DNA of 64,000 nucleotides, from assembly GCA_001692895.1 (NCBI GenBank), contig KV748177.1:4068130-4132129 (forward strand), read 5' to 3'. Each line of letters opens with the position of its first letter. Position 1 is the first letter of the stretch. Below the pieces are notes generated by a model. That model did no database searches and was not told the DNA's origin. It saw only the letters and a program-made list of their open reading frames with translations. Source of the DNA: Cenococcum geophilum 1.58 (taxonomy: Eukaryota > Ascomycota > Dothideomycetes > Gloniales > Gloniaceae). Below, piece by piece: positions 46,480-57,568 of the stretch. A program made the translations under genes and the position numbers.

Positions 46480-47035
46480 ATCATAAGCTCTAAATCTAGG
46501 GCTTAGGACTAGGCCGTAAGGTAACTAGTAAAAAGCTCCCTAGCGCTACATCTAAGCTATAAACAGACCTATATAGAACAAGCTTATAAAGAAACTACGC
46601 GCTATACTAGAACGCTCAGAAGTAGTAGTTCTACTAATAGACTTTTATATAGTAATCTTGTAACACTATATAGAGAGTAGTAAGTATTAAGCTACTACTA
46701 GAATATATATATAAGGACGAGATTCATATAATAAAAGCGAATAGCCCCCTTTTAAAGAGGTAATACGCCTAAATATACTGGCTAGGAAGCCTACTACCTA
46801 TAAATAATAAAGAGATTAAAAGGAGAATATAGAAACTATTAGCTTACTAGGCGGAGACCTAACGCTATACTAGTAGAGCGCTATAATGGTAATAGAGGAT
46901 AAAAGGTTACGTAATATTAGATAGAAATCCTACTACACTAATTATAAGATAGGCAGATCTTAAATAGAAGCGATAATAAAAGGAGGTAGCGAAAATATAA
47001 AATAATATTATTTATACCTATACTAGTAAATAGCC
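46480..47035 (+). mobile_element. LINE fragment, forward arm of an inverted pair
   Basis: Sequence such as GTAGTAGTTCTACTAATAGAC and ACGCTATACTAGTAGAGCGC runs forward here and reappears in reverse at 47400-47680. It belongs to LINE family A. Confidence 0.6.
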
Positions 47036-47039
47036 TATA

Positions 47040-47830
47040 CCTTACTAAGTAGTAGCTATAAAAAAGTAGTATATAGTATACTAACTAAATAGGCTATCTA
47101 TAAGTGTATAAGGTATAGTATTAGAATATAGAACTACTTATTAGCTATATATTTAGGCTTAAAATCTCTCTATTTATAGTAGGAGAGGCGGATATAGATT
47201 TTACCTTTATTAGTTCTTTATTATAGGAGGAGTAATGTATAGTATTAACTATAGGGTATTCTTAATATATAGCTACGTCTTATATTTTTACTACCTCCTT
47301 CTATTATCGCTTCTATTTTAAGGTCTACCTATTTTGTAAATAGTTAGATATAGTAGATCTCTATCTATATTAATAACTTCCTTATCCTCTATTACTAAGG
47401 TAGATGTTCTACTAGTATAGCGCTAGGTCTCACCTAGTAAGCTAGTAGTTCCTAATATTTTTTTTTCTTTCTATTACCTATAGGTAGAGGCTTTCTAGCT
47501 AGTATACTTAGGCGTATTACCTTTTTAAGGGCCCTTAATCCTTATATACGTTTTAAGTATTAGTATATATTTCTTTTACTAAGATAGCCTTATATTATAA
47601 CTATTCTTCTATATAGTAGTTATGATTGTGTAATATATAAGTCTACTAGTAGAACTACTACTTTAGTGTGAGTATAGCGCGGTATGGTTCCTTATAAACC
47701 CCTGATAGTGTCTATATAGGGTACTTAGTTTTTAGCTTAGCTAATAGCGCTAAGGAGCTTTTATTATACCTTACTACCTAGTCCTAGGCCCTAGATCTAG
47801 AGCCGTATTAGTATTATTAGCCCTTACTAT
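47040..47830 (-). mobile_element. LINE fragment, reverse arm; empty-site paralogue
   Basis: Collinear with 30640-31226 joined to 36822-37100 but lacking both LINE insertions found there. Together with 46480-47035 it forms a large imperfect inverted repeat. RIP-degraded. Confidence 0.7.
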
Positions 47831-47929
47831 AAAAAATAAATAAATATCTATATAATTTCCATATAATTATTTCTAATAAATCTATAATGTAATTACAGTA
47901 TAAAAATATATTATATTTATACGCCTATA

Positions 47930-48565
47930 TATTTTATATAAAGCTCTATATAAGGCTCTATATAAAGTTCTATACATAGGCTCTATATACAAGGCCTATA
48001 TATTAAGGCTCTACCAACAAAGCTACCGCTCGAAGCTCTACTTAAAGCTCTACCGAAGCTCTGCTAAAGGCTCTGCTTAAAGCTCCTCAAAGCTCTGCAC
48101 ACAGCTCTGCTGCCAAGCTCTGCACGAGGCCTCTGCACAAGCTCTGCACGAGGCTCTGCACGAAGCTCTGCACGAGCTTCACACGAAGCTCTGCCACGAG
48201 GCTCTACACGAAGCTCTGCACGAGGCTCTGCACGAAGCTCTGCACGAGGGCCTGCACGAAGCTCTGCACGAGGCCTCTGCACGAAGCTCTGCACGAAGCT
48301 CTGCACGAAGCTCTGCACGAAGCCTCTGCACGAAGCTCTGCACGAAGCTCTGCACGAAGCTCTGCACGAAGCTCTGGCACGAAGCTCTGCAGAAGCTCTG
48401 CACGAAGCTCTGCAGAAGCTCTGCACGAAGCTCTGCAGAAGCTCTGCACGAAGCTCTTACGCGGAGCTCTGCGTAGGGCTCTGCGTAAGCCTCTACTAAA
48501 GCTCTACATAAGGCTTTATTAAAGCTCTGCGCGAGGCTCTACCTAAAGCTTACCCCTTCTATAAA
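47930..48565. repeat. 12-bp minisatellite, locus 2 (about 50 repeats)
   Basis: The unit is GAAGCTCTGCAC with GAGGCTCTGCAC variants and occasional 1-2 bp slips. It is the same family as 29.3-30.1 kb. The left edge decays into CTCTATATAAGG repeats through RIP-type transitions. The overlapping minus-strand ORFs (RASCRAS-type) are artefacts. Confidence 0.95.
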
Positions 48566-48872
48566 GCAAATCTATACCTACTAGTAGTCCTTAGTTATTA
48601 TTTAAAGCTGGCTCGTCGGTTTAGGTACTCTGGGCTGCGGTAGGAAGAGGTTGTGGAAAGGTGCGGCTGCTACGACTCGGGGGCGTTGGGCGCGACAATG
48701 AGATAACAAATTGGAATTGGGCAAACGGGCAACGTAGTCTTCTTCGCCAGGTTTAATTTGGTAATTCTAGCCATTAGGAATAGCTTAGGGAGCTATAGAA
48801 GTTAAGACAATTTGGCTTAAAGTAGGTGTATATAGCCTAAATACCCCCGCGCGGGACTAACAAAAATCCAAA
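48566..48872. other. Spacer without a gene
   Basis: Composition returns to balanced GC at about 48600. Nothing was recognised. Confidence 0.5.
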
Positions 48873-48879
48873 ACCGTGT

Positions 48880-48956
48880 ACCAGACCTTCTAACGAAGGT
48901 CTTGCCAAAAGCGGCTAGCGGCTTGGCAAGATAAGGCCTTGGCAAGAAGGTCTGGG
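48880..48956. repeat. Imperfect hairpin at the left LTR start
   Basis: CCAGACCTTCT at the left and AGAAGGTCTGG at the right are complementary, with CTTGCCAA and TTGGCAAG inside. It replaces the expected start of the LTR. Confidence 0.7.
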
Positions 48957-49349
48957 AACGAGACAAATTCGGTCTCCGCAGCAACTACTTCCGGTATCCG
49001 TAGTAGTCACCCCGGACCCCGTAGATATAGGCCTATATCAAGGCCTATATTCCTCGTAGTTAGATTCCATAGCTTCATTCATTCTTTTATTCTCAGATCC
49101 AGTTCATTAGGTTATAAGCACTCGTTACTACCAAGCTGCGACGGTTCAGCTATTTAACAGTTTAGAATATTAACACCTTACCAAAGGTTGCATAAAGGGT
49201 TACCACACCCATACTAGGTCATATCTTACTGTTCTATATTTAATGCCTTACCAAAGGCCGTATAAAGGGTTACCACACCCGTGCAAAGTCATTTTTTATT
49301 ATCAAATTTACGCGTTAAATTCGTTTATTTACGCGTCGCTATAGGTAAA

Positions 49350-50720
49350 GACTATCCAGGCATTTAGCGCCTCAAGAAAGACGGTTCAAATTGGCCCCAA
49401 TATTGGACGCAGCTCAGCACGTACCTACGTGGTGAGGGCCTTCTGCACATCATTCAAGAAGATACAGCCCCACTCCACCCAAAGCTCCAGGAAGAAAAGC
49501 CTACAATATCTATCGATCAAGTATCAAAAGGCGCCGACAAGAAGGAGCGAGACGAGATCCTTAAGCAGTCACAAATTATTACAGAAGCTAACGATTTGAT
49601 TCGCTTAACTAATAAGGAACTCTCCAACGAGTACAATAAAGAGTTCAAACAGTACAGCAAGGAAAACGGCAAAGTCTGTTCAGTCATCCTTAGTACAATT
49701 AACAATAAGATCCTTACTGCCTTAGAGCACAAGCAGACGGCGAAGGACTATATTAATTACCTTAAGCAATCGTTCGAGGCTCGTGGCTTGATCCATAAAG
49801 CCAACGTATAGGAGACTTTTATTAAGCTCCGCTATTAATCGGACCAAGCAATTACTACTTTCTTAAGCCGTTATTAAGAAGCGGTTTAAGGAGTTAAGTA
49901 GGTAAAGCTTGCCCTAGATAACAAGATCATCATCTATCAATTTATTAACGCCGTTAACGAATACTTCCCTATATGGGCTCAAATCCAACGTAATAAGATT
50001 CGCGACGGCTATTTAATTCCACTACTTTAATTAATCGCTAACCTCACCAACGAGGCTCAGCGGAAGGACTTAGCCAATAGCTTCGCCTTATTTAATTAGG
50101 AGCAGCCCAGTCAAGGACGCGGCAATAGTCGCGGCAGAGGTTAAGGAGCTGGCCGCCCTAATAACCGCAGTGCCTCATTAGGCGATCGGAGCCCTACCGA
50201 GGATGCCTTAGACAGGTGCGGATAGTGCAAGAAAAGACATTAAGGTGGCGAGGACTACTGCTGGATAAAGCACACCCACTTAAGGCCCGACTGGTGGAGG
50301 CCTAGCGAACGCTCTGGTAGCGGAGGTAATTAAAACGGAGCAGCCTTAAATACGAATAAGGCCTCTAGGGGGACATCCAATCAATCCTCTTAAGCTACCA
50401 ATTCGGTAATTAGCTTAATCTTTGCCACGTAGGCTATTGGGCCAGCAGCTACAGCTTCAGGAACGAATATTAAGGACTCCTAGATGGCCGATAGTTGCTC
50501 AAATATTCACATATGCAACGACATTAGGAGGTTCGTACAGTATGAGGAAATTAAACCTCTCCAAATCCAGACGGGAGGAGGCCTAATAAAGGCCATTGGC
50601 GTTAGATTAGTCGAGCTTACAGTCGCCCGAACTGACCACTCAGCCCATACAATTATACTTACCAAAGTATATCACTGTCCTAACTTCTTTACAAATATCG
50701 TCTCGCTTAGTGTTCTATAG
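49350..50720 (+). pseudogene. Copia gag and protease region, mildly RIP-altered
   Basis: The frame contains LKKDGSNWPQYW (about 49368), a long helical gag domain (LIRLTNKELSNEYNKEF, then TALEHKQTAKDYINYLKQSF), a Gly/Arg-rich tail (GRGNSRGRG) and a zinc knuckle C-G-x-C-K-K-R-H-x5-Y-C near 50218-50265. At 50484-50720 is MADSCSNIHICNDIRRFVQY, the aspartic protease region. Stops at 49809 and later positions fall at Gln codons, so no full protein is made. Confidence 0.75.
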
Positions 50721-50828
50721 GGGAAGGGAGCCTTTTTTAACGGTCTCCACAATACAATTAACCTCGTTAAAGATCAGGCAGAAGTAGCCTACATTCCATG
50801 CATTAACGGTCTCAATTCATTTATCCTA

Positions 50829-51566
50829 TTGGACAATCCCGCACCACCGCGCCTTATTGAGGAACTTCCTACCAAGGACGCTGTACCAAAGGTCTCTCGG
50901 GCCCCGCAAGAAGACAAGGTCTCTCGGGCCTCGCAGGAGACAGAAGAGGCTTCTCGGTCACCGCAGGAAGAGGCTTCTCGGTCACTGCAGGAAGGATGCG
51001 AGGCTTCTCGGGCCTTGCAGGAAGAAGACGAGGTCTCTGAGGCCTCGCAGTCGGGGGGTGACTCGCAGTCGGGGGGTGCTTCTGGCGATCACGACATCGC
51101 ACTGCAGCTCAATCAACCTCCCCTCACCAATAACGAACTGAGCTATGAGCCAGTCGTAGATATTATCAGAAGATTTCAAGAGGCAGATGAGGTCTCCAGG
51201 GCCTCACTATCGGGGGGTGCTTCTGGCGATCACGATATCGCACCACAGCCCAATCGACCTCCCCTTACTGACGAAAAACAGGCAGGTCTTGACCAGCAAG
51301 ACCTTCCTAATCTAGGAGACTACCTCCGCCAGGAAAAGACTCCCTCAAGGGACAGAATCGATACACGTGACATGGCGAACACGCGTACGCGATCAAAGCC
51401 ACAGCTTAATTATACCATACTCCATAGGACGGGAAGGAAGGAGCTGGCCGCAAAAGCCATCTACCTTACCCTTGCGTTCGCCCACGCATTCGTAAACGCT
51501 TTATTGCAGCATCAGTGGACAAGAACGATTAAGGGACTACCTCCGGAGCCACGCAGATGGGAATGA
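50829..51566 (+). pseudogene. Copia pol remnant with in-frame acidic repeats
   Basis: This 245-codon open frame starts at an internal Met. It is the linker that normally lies between integrase and reverse transcriptase in Copia polyproteins. It has repeats of the type V-S-R-A-S-Q-E (50890-51050), two SGGASGDHDIA segments, then NTRTRSKPQLNYTILHRTG and ends KGLPPEPRRWE, where reverse transcriptase would begin. The downstream frame is lost. Open over 738 bp, it could be expressed, but it has no catalytic domain. Confidence 0.65.
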
Positions 51567-51725
51567 TGTAGAGAGCTCGTGACGGGTAATCAATCACAGC
51601 TCAGGGAGAGGTTAAAAAGGACCTATAATACACTCGGAGGATTACGAGGTGTTTCTTTTATATATAAACAAGTTCAATACTAATTTAGGAAGGGTCTGCT
51701 TCTGTTTTGGTGGAGCACTAGGGGG

Positions 51726-51942
51726 TGTAACGATGGTACTAGAGGAGTCCTCCACATGCGTTTCCTGCTTACATAAGCAGAGTCCCTTCTTATTCGGTCT
51801 CCGCAGCAACTACTTCAGTATCCATAGTAGTCACCCCGGACCCCGTAGATATAGGCCTATATCAAGGCCTATATTCCTCGTAGTTAGATTCCATAGCTTC
51901 ATTCATTCTTTTATCCTCAGATCCAGTTCATCATGTTATACA
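51726..51942 (+). repeat. Right LTR of the deleted Copia element
   Basis: TG start at 51726 and TTATACA end near 51942. It contains AGGCCTATATCAAGGCCTAT and the CTCCGCAGCAACTACTTC block shared with 48967-49116. Confidence 0.7.
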
Positions 51943-53552
51943 AGACAAGAGGCTCTGCGAATTATTTAAAAAGTGGTGACTGAGTTCTTAGTCTTGGCTA
52001 CCTTCATCGAGATGTACAGAATTATGGGGAAAATCGCTGATCGCTGTTAAGATCTTTCCGCATCTATATTGTAGTTAGTATTGTCTAAACATGGAAGTTC
52101 CACGGCGCATCTTCGTATATACTTGCAGTCGAATCTTTTGCGCTTCAGTTAGTTTCATGCCATGGACAGGCCATCCCTTCCCACGCTAGTTTACGTCCAC
52201 GCATATCGATAAGGGTTTGGCCAATCACAGGCTTTCGTTAGTTAAACTGAAAGCTTGGCTCTGATACTGATGTTAATAGGCTTGGCGCCAAGCTGTGGAC
52301 GCTAGCGTGGGAAGGGATAGTCTAGTCAGAGTGTTTCTCAAGCAGTTTTGCTTATCTTTCGTGTTTGGAACCTACAAGTCTTCGAAACCAATTGGACTAG
52401 GAGGATATAAGGCTCTAATTTTGACTAATGGAGAGACTGGATGCTGCATAATTATGTCTGAGCTGTCACGGAGAAGATGGGCGTATCGGTTTAAGAGCAC
52501 CTTTAGGGAACTGCAGAAGATTGACGTCATATGGGCCAATGCGAAGACAACGAATGTGCCTATTGATAAGAACGATCATGGTGTATGGCTAATCAATTCG
52601 GGGATAATAATTGTACCACGTAGAAGTCCCGCTTGGAGTGATAAAAATATTTAAGGATTTGGTACTAAAGGCGCGATCTGCAGGGTTTCCGAGAAGATTC
52701 TTGAATTTCTAAAACCCTAACTCCTGTAACTCCTGTAACTCCTGTAACATCTATAGCACGCGCGTCTCCTAGCCGTTGCGATGTCATATTACCCTGTAGA
52801 TCAGTCAGCTTGACCAACAACTAGAATTCGAAAAATCGGACTCTCGGGCTTAATCACGTACCTCTGCTCAAGTGCTGGCTTGCTGCACTGAAAACGCCAA
52901 GAAAAAGCAAATATAGTTTGGCGGGCCATCTGACCCTCAGAGAACAGCTGGCCGGGAGCCGAGCTCAATTGATTTCCTTGGCGGAACGCGGTCAATAAGA
53001 GGAAGAGGCTCTCTGATGGGAGGCCGGGCAAATGCGTGGTTGCCCGTTTCCACACTCCCCAAGAAATATTGGCGTGTAGAGGCATAACCCTGTTTGGATG
53101 CTTGTTGGGGAGTCTCCAGGGTAGAAGCAGTAGCAATCATGTTGTTTGTTTGGATGAAAAGCTTGAGAGCTTGGGGGGGGCCGCTTGAAAGCTGTATGAA
53201 AGATTGAAAGATGTGTCGATGGCCAGAATGTCCGTTGACTGTTGTTGTATCGAACACCGAGGGAAGAGTTGAAGAATATATATCCAGTTTGGGAGCACGC
53301 GGAAAGCGGATTACTATCGGAGTTTGTAAGTGCCCGAAGGTGGGCGCTCTATTCGTCAGCGCCTAGATCACATTGAGTCACCAAAAACGGAAAATTTGAT
53401 AATGCATGAGAGACGAAAATCCTGATAATTGTTGGCGTTTGAAAAACGACTGGAATAAGGCTATGCTCTAAGAATACGTCATCTAAGGGCCGTATGACCT
53501 ATCCAAGTTCTATGCTAAATCCACTAGCATCTTGCTTACTCCTGTATGGCGC
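51943..53552. other. Intergenic stretch with a small MITE; no confident gene
   Basis: The 119-codon ORF at 52295-52654 begins inside the MITE arm and has no recognised motif. Three copies of CTCCTGTAA stand at about 52721-52749. Minus ORFs at 52801-53257 look random. Confidence 0.45.
52171..52319. mobile_element. About 149-bp MITE with CCCTTCCCACGCTAG TIRs
   Basis: CATCCCTTCCCACGCTAG at the left is matched in inverted orientation by CTAGCGTGGGAAGGGATAG at the right, with GTCCAC/GTGGAC continuing inward. A related single arm (CTATCCCTTCCAACGCTGG, then TATCGATAAG) lies at 59355. The target duplication is unclear. Confidence 0.65.
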
Positions 53553-54392
53553 TTATTGGGGGGCACTCCATAGCCCATTGCCCTTCTTTGCCTCATTGAG
53601 GACTCTCAATTCTCCTGCTGCAATATCAAATATCATCCCGTGCAGTGTAAGGCCGCGCTCATTGATCGCTTTGCTAACAGTCGGGTGCTTGCGAAGCACG
53701 TCGAGAGACTGCTGAACGTTCAGTTCTGCAAGTCGAATCGATTTCGCATCGTCGTCTACAAGGCTTTCCAGCTCTACCTTGTGTTTCCTACGTAGCTCTC
53801 TCAATGGCAGCAGCCACGTGTTGAGAGTTGGGCCCAGATCGGCATCCCCAAGAGCAGCGTTAGCTCCTCCGCATTTTGTGTGGCCGCAGACTACGATCTT
53901 TTTCACTTTAAGATATGCAGTCGCATATTCGATGACGCTGGAGGCGTTGAGGTCGTCGGCGTGGAGACAATTGGCGATGTTGCGGTGGACGAAGATGTCT
54001 CCAGGTTTGCAGTCGCAGACTGTGGTTTCGGGGACTCGACTATCGGCGCAGCCAATCCACAAAATTTCGGGACTCTGGCTAGTGGCCAGTGTCTTGAAGA
54101 ATTGAGGATCCTGTTCGATGATCTTCCTCGCGTAGATCTTGTTTCCGGCAACGATTCGCTCCAGGGCGTCTAAAAATCAGGTGAGAATTGCATATTAGCA
54201 TGGCTCTATGGAGAAGACTTTGGCCGAAAAGGAAAGGCATGACTGTGCGCTGCCGGTATTATACATGCTGGCCGAGCAGCTATATAGCTAGGCTGGGGGG
54301 CTCGCCTCAGCCATTTTGTTGAAGCCAGCAGTCGAACGCGCATTGTGCGATGATCTTGGGATGGGCAATTGCTCACCTGGTGAAAGACTCAT
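53553..54392 (-). CDS. Beta-class carbonic anhydrase
   Basis: Two exons, 54392-54377 (16 nt, MSLSP plus one base) and 54169-53553, give 210 codons plus stop. The intron of 207 nt has a GTGAGC donor and TTTTAG acceptor. The enzyme interconverts CO2 and bicarbonate. Visible motifs are IGCADSRVPE (zinc ligand Cys46, the Asp48/Arg50 dyad) and VVCGHTKCGG (zinc ligands His102 and Cys105). GDIFVHRNIAN and the C-terminal LTLHGMIFDIAAGEL are also typical. Length fits fungal NCE103-type enzymes, and no transit peptide is visible, so it is probably cytosolic. The start was chosen because it joins in frame to the conserved DALERIVAGNK segment; an additional small exon inside the long intron is possible. 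Family naming is confident; the first exon is less certain. Confidence 0.85.
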
Positions 54393-54623
54393 TGTGCGAT
54401 TACCTAAAAGCCAGTGCGACCGACGATACAATGACACAGGAACCAGGAACACTGCGATACGGCGATACAGCTATCGGGATACTTTCCTGCAGCTGCTATT
54501 ATCTTTCAAAGCCACCAACTTCTGCGGATAGTCACGGGTAACTGTATAGAAGCTGCACCCAAAAAACGCGAAAATTTCTTCTCTTTCCGTTGCCTCGTTG
54601 CGGCTGTTGTAGGGGTTTTTATA
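54393..54623. other. Upstream region of the carbonic anhydrase gene
   Basis: Short spacer containing the presumed promoter; no clear TATA box. A MITE lies immediately beyond. Confidence 0.4.
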
Positions 54624-55040
54624 GAAGTCTGTCCCACCTCATGCACGGTCCCACCTCGTGCACGGCACCAAAATTATGCAAAATACGTCTTTTTAAAATG
54701 CTTATATCTTAATAACCATAATATCTATTTATATAAAATTCTAAATATAGTTTATCAAATAGTAAGAAAAGCTTTTTATAAATTTTTTTTTTTTAAATTA
54801 GACCTTATATAATACTTTTTATTTTTTAACCTATATAAAAGTGATATTCTTTCATATTATACTATAAATTATATTATTTTTATATTTTTATTTTATAAAA
54901 TGCTTTTCTTACTATTTGGTAAGCTATATTTACAATTTTATATAAATAGGTATTATGGTTATTAAGATATAAGTATTCCAAAAAGACGTATTTTGGTGCT
55001 GTGCACGAGGTGGGACCGTGCACAAGGTGGGACAGACTTC
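54624..55040. mobile_element. 417-bp AT-rich MITE with long TIRs and TA duplication
   Basis: GAAGTCTGTCCCACCT at 54624 and AGGTGGGACAGACTTC ending at 55040 are inverted. The inverted similarity extends about 150 bp inward (for example TCTTAATAACCATAAT against ATTATGGTTATTAAGA). TA flanks both ends (54622-54623, 55041-55042). The GC-rich ends contain CACCTCRTGCACGG twice. The centre is almost pure AT with no coding capacity. The TA duplication fits Tc1/mariner or Fot-like elements. Confidence 0.85.
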
Positions 55041-55042
55041 TA

Positions 55043-57568
55043 ACGCAAAAGCTCTGATAGTGATACCGATGGCGCCCCACGGTTCAATGCATATCCGGAA
55101 AAGCCAGGAGTCAATCTTGGATTGATCACCACGAAACGCTGACGGTTCCAGCCACTGCCTTTATCTCGACCATATCGCTTATGTGGGAGCGTGTTACTGC
55201 CACACCACAGCATTCAGCCTACATCCTGCGCTCTGATACAAATGCCGCTTTCAATTGTGGCGAGAGAATCATTCTATGGTGCTCTGATAACCACTACCGC
55301 AGTACGCGTAAAGTTACATTCGCTGTCAAATTGGAGGAGACAGGGTGTAAAAATCTGTGACTTGATTGTTTCATGTTTTACCGCATGTTCGTAATACCAG
55401 ATTTCAGCTCTCGCCCCCGTCTTGTCCGCTGTCATCTGTACATATGAAGATATCAATCGTTGGGGTTCATCGACCCTAACGCTAGCTCGGTTTTTTGCCC
55501 TATATCCCGCTGCTGTCATTCTATCATCTAATCCCCAAGCCCAATTATAGGCTGGTCTCTCTGCTCACAGGTGCCTGGGTTGCTCAAAATTCGCAGATGG
55601 CAAATCCGAATCCCAACCTCTGAGCCTCAGCATTACTCTGAGCCTCCTAAGGGTTCTAGAACGCTGCCCCAACCGTAAAAGGTATCCCGTAGTCAACCAG
55701 GAAATTGGAGCCGCCGGGGAAGAACTCCAACGCCAAGCGAAATAGGGCTGAGAACCCCCACAATCTCACAATGCAAGCTAATCTAGGCAAGCTTTCACCG
55801 CAGTTCAATGTCTTTCTGATGTAATAAGAGAGACAGCCAATTGACATTAGTAACTTTCCGATCTGTTGGTTGGCATCGGATATGCAAGATTGAAAAAATT
55901 CGTTCGGAGTGCGATTTCGGAAGTCCCCTCAGGCCGGAGGTGTGTTCGCATGTGACTAGGCTGCATACTCACCCAGTCAAACGATGAAGAGAGTAGCACC
56001 TACAGTGTATTCTGAATCGAAATCTAAAGCTCACTGCTCCACGCGATGGTCTGCTTATGTGCCCTTCTTCCTCTCCATCTGGAAGGTCTTCAACAGTCAT
56101 ACTGACTCACGAGAATCGTCTAACATGCTCCCTCATTCGTTCCCCGAGATTTTTGCAGGCTAGAAAGTATCTATCACTTGACCACTTAAGTTCTTCACAT
56201 GGCCAATACCTAGGGAGCAGTGAAACCAGTTGCCCCTGCTATACTCTCATCTAGAAAACTTCTCGGACCCATTAGACAAAACACACAAAGAGCACGAAAG
56301 CCCATGATGCTTTCCATTCTCCGGGTTACGGCTGTGGAGTTCCATAGACAACACCTTTGACGTTGAAGTGAAGACACTGCATGGCAGTCTTGAAGCAATT
56401 ATGAGACAACAGCTCGCCCTCGCCCACGACCATTTCCCTTCTCTCTTCTGAAACCAAGTATTTACACTGAAGCAATTCAAATCAATTCCCAAAACTAGCT
56501 CCGCTGCATTAGTGGTGGCCGTCCCGATATGTGATGTAACCGACTACCGGTACTATGCCAAAACACCTGCGTATCACCTGCGCATCGACTGCGTATCGCC
56601 TGCGTATCACTTACGTATCACGCTGTTTTAGTCACGTAGTAGTCTCCCCTTTCATCTTATTACCTGTGTCTTCCTCGTGTATATAGAGAGGCTCTAGAGC
56701 TACATTTTACAATCAAGTCGCTTATTTATTTCCCACACTGCAAAAGCTTACATGTGAAGAGAAGTATTTCCGCGTCCATTGTACCTTGTGAGATTATAGC
56801 CCAACCTCTCGTTCACTATATTTGCAGCTATTAAGGAGAGGCAGGATACCGTTGTTAAGCATAATATGGGGGTTCAGAGGCGTCTAAACTTGCGATGCTA
56901 TTAGCGTAAGCTCAAAAAAGTCAACATACCGATGCAGTGCAAATTAATCGTACCGCCATCAGAATATTGCAGATATGGCGGGGTAGACCTCATGATTTTC
57001 GTACCATTATTGCTATGACATGCTTGTTTGAACCCAATTTTTCTGGTAAAACTCCTTCAATGCCTGCAGGACCTTGAGTTGCAAAAAGTCAAATACTTAT
57101 AGAAATGATTAGTAGAGTGTTAATTGAGTTGCTTCTGACCTTCATTTGGGATAGAAAATTCATAAAATCCACAGGTCTTGCGCTTGATGACACGTTCAGT
57201 AAATAGACTTTTTTTCTGCTCCGTCTAGTTCTTGCTTAGGAGTCTTGAGCTTTTGTGTGGAATGATAGCAAAGTAGGAAGAGGATGAACAGGAAAATCAC
57301 CTTGAACTTAGACTTCTGGGCTGTGCTTACACCGCTTTGTTTGGTCTGTCGCATGAACGGTTCAGATAGGGTTATTTTCCTAATCCAACATGCGTGTTAG
57401 CTGTTCAGGGAGGGACTGTGAAACTCAAAATGGTTGCTCCTCACACCAGGGCTAAATTAGGGGCTATGAATTTTGTGAGATACATTTTCCCATATATACA
57501 TGTAAATGTCCCTCCGATAGCTTATCAAGAGAAGTATCTCATTTTATTATTTACTTGAGAGAATTGCC
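55043..57568. other. Intergenic stretch; no confident gene
   Basis: Only short ORFs without motifs (55191-55394, 55274-55519, 56057-56254, 56247-56492). It contains an LTR-like segment at 56530-56737. The last about 500 bp are the presumed 3' flank of the thiolase gene. Confidence 0.45.
56530..56737 (+). mobile_element. Solo-LTR-like segment with CTGCGTATCA repeats
   Basis: Starts TGTGATGTAACC and ends TTTCCCACA. It carries five variants of CTGCGTATCA at about 56567-56635 and then GTGTATATAGAGAGGCTCTAG, a TATA-box segment like the one at 26.9 kb. No flanking duplication. Confidence 0.4.

Larger units (their letters stand above)
48873..51942 (+). mobile_element. Internally deleted Copia element with mismatched LTRs
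   Basis: The right LTR (51726-51942) starts TGTAACGATGG directly after a purine tract (CACTAGGGGG). The left LTR matches it only from ATTCGGTCTCC (about 48967) to GTTATA (about 49116). The first about 65 bp are replaced by a 75-bp hairpin at 48880-48956. The interior encodes gag, a zinc knuckle and protease, then joins directly to the linker before reverse transcriptase; integrase core, reverse transcriptase and most of RNase H are missing. RIP is mild. No target duplication was found. Confidence 0.75.

Noticed and set aside
48064..48449. Minus-strand RASCRAS/AELRAE ORFs
   Set aside because: Same minisatellite artefact.
52295..52654. 119-codon plus-strand ORF
   Set aside because: Starts inside a MITE arm and has no family resemblance; kept only as a note.
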